A model generated the notes under the pieces. The model made no database searches. It saw only the letters and a list, made by a program, of their open reading frames with translations, and was not told the DNA's origin. A stretch of DNA of 7,807 nucleotides from JBKQWK01 sp052139595 (lineage in GTDB: Bacteria; Actinomycetota; Thermoleophilia; UBA2241), in contig JBKQWK010000108.1 in assembly GCA_052139595.1 (NCBI GenBank), forward strand, positions 1 through 7,807, in the 5' to 3' direction. Below, piece by piece: positions 5,954-7,807 of this stretch. The position numbers and the translations under genes are program-made. Numbering within the stretch: position 1 is the stretch's first letter; every line of letters starts with the position of its first letter.

Positions 5954-6259
5954 TCAGCGAGGCCGGCGACGGCCCCCTTCGCGCTCGCCAGAGGACGCAA
6001 CCACGTACGGCAGCAGCGCCATCTCACGGGCACGCTTGATCGCCACGGCGACCTGACGCTGATGGCGCCGGCAGGCGCCACTGGTGCGCGGCGGCTTGAT
6101 CTTGCCCCGGTCGCTGACGAAGCGACGCAGCGAGGTGAGATCCTTGTAATCGACCTCATCGATCTTCTCTTTGCAGAAGTAGCAATAGCGGCGCCGGGAC
6201 TTGTCGAACAGACCACCCTTTCTTTTTTCTCCCCGCGGCTTCGTCTTGGTAGTTGCCAT
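5954..6259 (-). CDS. rpsR: Small ribosomal subunit protein S18 (zinc-binding form)
   Basis: A 101-residue protein of the 30S subunit platform that binds 16S rRNA beside S6. The core RRYCYFCKEKIDEVDYKD (23-40), LRRFVSDRGKIKPPRTSGAC (44-63) and VAVAIKRAREMALLPYV (70-86) are diagnostic. C26, C29, C63 and H66 form the CxxC...CxxH set of the zinc-binding S18 type. The ATG at 6259 has AAGGGA about 7 bases upstream, and the lysine/arginine-rich start is normal. Elsewhere rpsR usually lies with rpsF, ssb and rplI. Here its upstream neighbour is a coiled-coil exported protein and its downstream neighbour the aldolase/aminotransferase fusion, so the gene has been moved or is a second copy. Confidence 0.98.
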   Translation of the reverse strand: MATTKTKPRGEKRKGGLFDKSRRRYCYFCKEKIDEVDYKDLTSLRRFVSDRGKIKPPRTSGACRRHQRQVAVAIKRAREMALLPYVVASSGEREGGRRRPR

Positions 6260-6314
6260 CCCTGGTCCCTTCTCGGCCTGCGCCGGACATGTCTGATCCT
6301 TGTCGAAGGTTCCT

Positions 6315-6343
6315 ATCATGTGCGTTTCGCGCCCGCGCTGCAA
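6315..6343 (-). promoter_or_regulatory. Possible promoter for rpsR and the fusion gene
   Basis: On the minus strand TTGCAG (6343-6338) and CATGAT (6320-6315) are separated by exactly 17 bases. They match three and four of six consensus positions. The spacing and the distance to the rpsR start (about 55 bases) are suitable, but the hexamers are weak. The 169-base gap (6260-6428) holds no other clear feature or gene. Confidence 0.3.
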
Positions 6344-6428
6344 GTCGAACCTGATTGGCGGCGCCGCAACGTGGCCGCTCTGTGGCACGCGAGTGCAGAG
6401 AACAGCGCCGGATTTTGACGTCAGACCG

Positions 6429-7538
6429 TCAGAGCACCGGCACCGTGAACTGCTGCGTGCCCCAGGGCGACGCGGCAACCGCGTCGGCAACCGCTTGTGC
6501 GCTGGTACCGGCCTTGAGAGCCGCGATGATCGCGGTGTAGTTGCCGTTATACAGGGTAGCCACGGTCGCCTGGAAACCTCGTGCCCAGCTCGTGTAGGCC
6601 TGCACACCAACCCAGTTCATGCTCGTCGAGCCGGGTTCGGGCAGCGTTGTGTTGAGCGGATTAAAGGTCGCCGAGTTGTTCCAGTTGCCGCCCTCGGCCA
6701 TCTCCCAGGCCGTGATCGCCGCGAGGTTCGACGGCGTGTCCGTCAACTGAGCGACACGCATAAACGCGCCCGCCCACGTTTGCGGCGTGTAGAGCCCTCC
6801 GGTCAGATGGGCAGCGGCGAGGGACGCTGCGGCGGCCCTCTGGACGGCCATCTCTTTGAGCGCCTGTTTCACCGCCGCCTGAGCGCCACGCAGCAGTTGC
6901 CGCCGTACCTGGAGATCGGACGTAATCTGCGCCTCTTGCTCCTTCATCTGAGCCATCAGCTGGCTGGCCTGCGTGCGGGCGCCGATCAGCATCGCTTGCC
7001 GATTGATGATGTCAGCGCGTGACAGGTTGGCCTGGGCGATGGCGAGCGCATCCTGCTGCTGGATCTTGGCCAGCAGATCGACCGCCCCAGCAAGATCGGC
7101 AAAGCTTTGCGAACCGAGAACGATGTCGAGGATCTGCGGCGCCGGCTGCTTGTACATGGCGACCGCGCTTTGCGCGAGATAGTCCCTGGCGGTCGAAAGC
7201 GCTGTGTTAGCCGCGGCGAGCTGACCCTCGTTGGCGGCGATCTGCGCCTGGTACACCCGCAGGCGCTGGCGCGTCACGGTGTAGAAACCGCCCATCGCCT
7301 TCATCTGGTCGTTGAGGCCATCGATCTGGCGCTGCAGCTGTTGAGCACGCGCCCTGGCATCGCTCACGGGATCGGCGGCGGCATTCGCCGGCCGCATGAA
7401 GCCAGCACCGGCAGCGGCCGCGAACAGCAGGAGCACGAGCATCGGCAGGCGGGCACGGTGATCCGGCAGAAAGGTGCGGGCCATGCGGCGGTAGAGTCGA
7501 ATCACGCTCGTCTGCATTCTCCCCCGCCCTGCGGGCAC
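6429..7538 (-). CDS. Exported coiled-coil protein with C-terminal lysozyme-like domain (PcsB/CwlO-like N-terminus)
   Basis: A 369-residue predicted secreted protein, probably a peptidoglycan-remodelling factor. A basic leader is followed by a hydrophobic stretch LPMLVLLLFAAAAGAGF (31-47) and a likely signal-peptidase site after ANA (51-53). Residues about 60-132 and 162-242 are Gln/Ala-rich amphipathic helices. Between them, YKQPAPQILDIVLGSQSFAD resembles the hinge of PcsB/CwlO-type coiled coils. The C-terminal domain (about 247-369) has WEMAEGGNWNN (278-288; E279 or E282 could be a catalytic acid), FNPLNTT (292-298), GVQAYTSWARGFQATVATL (311-329) and SPWGT (357-361). I recognise this pattern from lysozyme-like domains of actinobacterial and phage proteins, but the activity is inferred. 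Start choice: a GTG at 7538 with perfect AGGAGG at 7544-7549 and a 5-base spacer. An ATG at 7517 with GGGGGAG is the alternative, and a start at 7586 would lie inside upstream repeats. Confidence 0.8.
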   Translation of the reverse strand: MPAGRGRMQTSVIRLYRRMARTFLPDHRARLPMLVLLLFAAAAGAGFMRPANAAADPVSDARARAQQLQRQIDGLNDQMKAMGGFYTVTRQRLRVYQAQIAANEGQLAAANTALSTARDYLAQSAVAMYKQPAPQILDIVLGSQSFADLAGAVDLLAKIQQQDALAIAQANLSRADIINRQAMLIGARTQASQLMAQMKEQEAQITSDLQVRRQLLRGAQAAVKQALKEMAVQRAAAASLAAAHLTGGLYTPQTWAGAFMRVAQLTDTPSNLAAITAWEMAEGGNWNNSATFNPLNTTLPEPGSTSMNWVGVQAYTSWARGFQATVATLYNGNYTAIIAALKAGTSAQAVADAVAASPWGTQQFTVPVL

Positions 7539-7557
7539 ACCGTCCTCCTGGCTTGCT

Positions 7558-7617
7558 CCGTCGCTCCGAGCCCTGACGTGGACCATCGCTCCGCGTCAGG
7601 GGTCGCTCCATCGCTCC
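7558..7617. repeat. Three 10-base iterons at exact 25-base spacing
   Basis: CCGTCGCTCC at 7558-7567, CCATCGCTCC at 7583-7592 and CCATCGCTCC at 7608-7617 start exactly 25 bases apart; an extra half copy TCGCTCC lies at 7603-7609. The arrangement is in the upstream region of the exported coiled-coil gene and looks like a multi-site operator. The spacers are not themselves repeated, so this is not a CRISPR array. Confidence 0.7.
7571..7601. repeat. Inverted repeat interleaved with the iterons
   Basis: CCCTGACG (7571-7578) and CGTCAGGG (7594-7601) are perfect 8-bp arms flanking the middle iteron. Pairing can extend to 11 bp with one T-G wobble on the plus strand, leaving a 9-base loop. Possible operator, or an RNA hairpin in the leader of the coiled-coil gene. 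Confidence 0.6.
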
Positions 7618-7710
7618 ACGCCTGATCAGTGAGCCATAGTCATGCATCGCCGGCGCAAGCGCACCCAATGATATCCTCTGCCGCTCATCTCATCGGCACA
7701 GTGAGGCAGA

Positions 7711-7776
7711 ATGTTAGCCAACAGGCAGTGCCTGATTGCCGTGACGACAACGGCAAACGAGGGAGAGAACGAGTGA
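7711..7776 (+). CDS. Possible 21-codon leader peptide
   Basis: ATG at 7711 with GAGG four bases upstream (7703-7706) opens a 21-codon frame reading MLANRQCLIAVTTTANEGEN plus one Glu, then TGA. Its stop overlaps a GTG (7773) as GTGA. That GTG has an excellent GAGGGAGAG sequence (7759-7767) but is closed by TGA after only seven codons. A real downstream gene probably begins beyond the window. The frame is short enough to be accidental, so this is a weak call. The remaining region 7618-7710 shows no other gene. Confidence 0.25.
   Translation: MLANRQCLIAVTTTANEGENE
7736..7756 (+). promoter_or_regulatory. Small hairpin with a competing third arm
   Basis: TTGCCGT (7736-7742) and ACGGCAA (7750-7756) form a perfect 7-bp stem with a 7-base loop, just before the GAGGGAGAG ribosome-site-like sequence. 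A second TTGCCGT, inside the 10-base direct repeat TGATTGCCGT (7733-7742 and 7794-7803), could pair with the same ACGGCAA and enclose that ribosome site. Two alternative folds are the layout of an attenuator, but the arms are short. Confidence 0.3.
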
Positions 7777-7807
7777 TTTACGTTGGCGACGATTGATTGC
7801 CGTCGCC

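Noticed and set aside
5954..6610. 218-codon version of the rpsR frame
   Set aside because: The extra N-terminal part overlaps the 3' end of the neighbouring gene and the promoter gap; S18 proteins are of the 101-residue size given by the ATG at 6259.
7558..7617. CRISPR-like array
   Set aside because: The repeats are only 10 bases, the 15-base spacers hold arms of one inverted repeat, and no cas genes are present.

Overview
This window is a high-GC bacterial chromosomal segment with dense, mostly minus-strand genes. It holds six complete coding regions and the 5' end of a seventh. The S18 protein is the zinc-binding type and has an actinobacterial or Chloroflexota-like core. Together with the hopanoid-type squalene genes and the PcsB/CwlO-like coiled-coil exported protein, it suggests a Gram-positive-like terrestrial lineage such as Actinobacteriota, Dormibacterota or Chloroflexota. 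This placement is an inference and cannot be settled from the window. I see no tRNA, rRNA, CRISPR array or insertion sequence.

Left part (1-1935, minus strand): the squalene operon hpnC > hpnD > hpnE. The genes are joined by two 4-base stop/start overlaps (ATGA and GTGA), and hpnE runs off the left edge. HpnC and HpnD would turn two farnesyl diphosphates into hydroxysqualene through presqualene diphosphate, and HpnE would reduce it to squalene, the precursor of hopanoids. A divergent intergenic region (1936-2237) separates hpnC from a plus-strand class III aminotransferase (2238-3614). This enzyme could act on a hopanoid side chain (HpnO-like), but that is only a contextual guess. Its control region carries a tandem 16-base direct repeat next to a good -10 box, and its last codons form a 22-bp hairpin.

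Middle part (3626-5893, minus strand, convergent with the aminotransferase across an 11-base gap): one 755-residue protein joins an N-terminal class II (zinc, fuculose-phosphate type) aldolase domain to a C-terminal class III PLP enzyme of the glutamate-1-semialdehyde aminomutase type, through an Ala/Pro-rich linker. All recognisable metal and PLP residues are present in both halves. This is the best candidate for an uncharacterised enzyme here: a predicted aldol-then-amination (or reverse) catalyst that could pass an aldehyde or ketone from one site to the other. It lies 60 bases downstream of rpsR (5954-6259), which here lacks its usual rpsF/ssb/rplI neighbours.

Right part (6429-7807): a minus-strand exported coiled-coil protein with a C-terminal lysozyme-like domain, probably acting in cell-wall remodelling. 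Its upstream region has three 10-base repeats at exact 25-base spacing, interleaved with an inverted repeat. The right edge holds two very short plus-strand reading frames, each with a Shine-Dalgarno sequence, and a small hairpin. They may be the leader of a gene that starts beyond the window.
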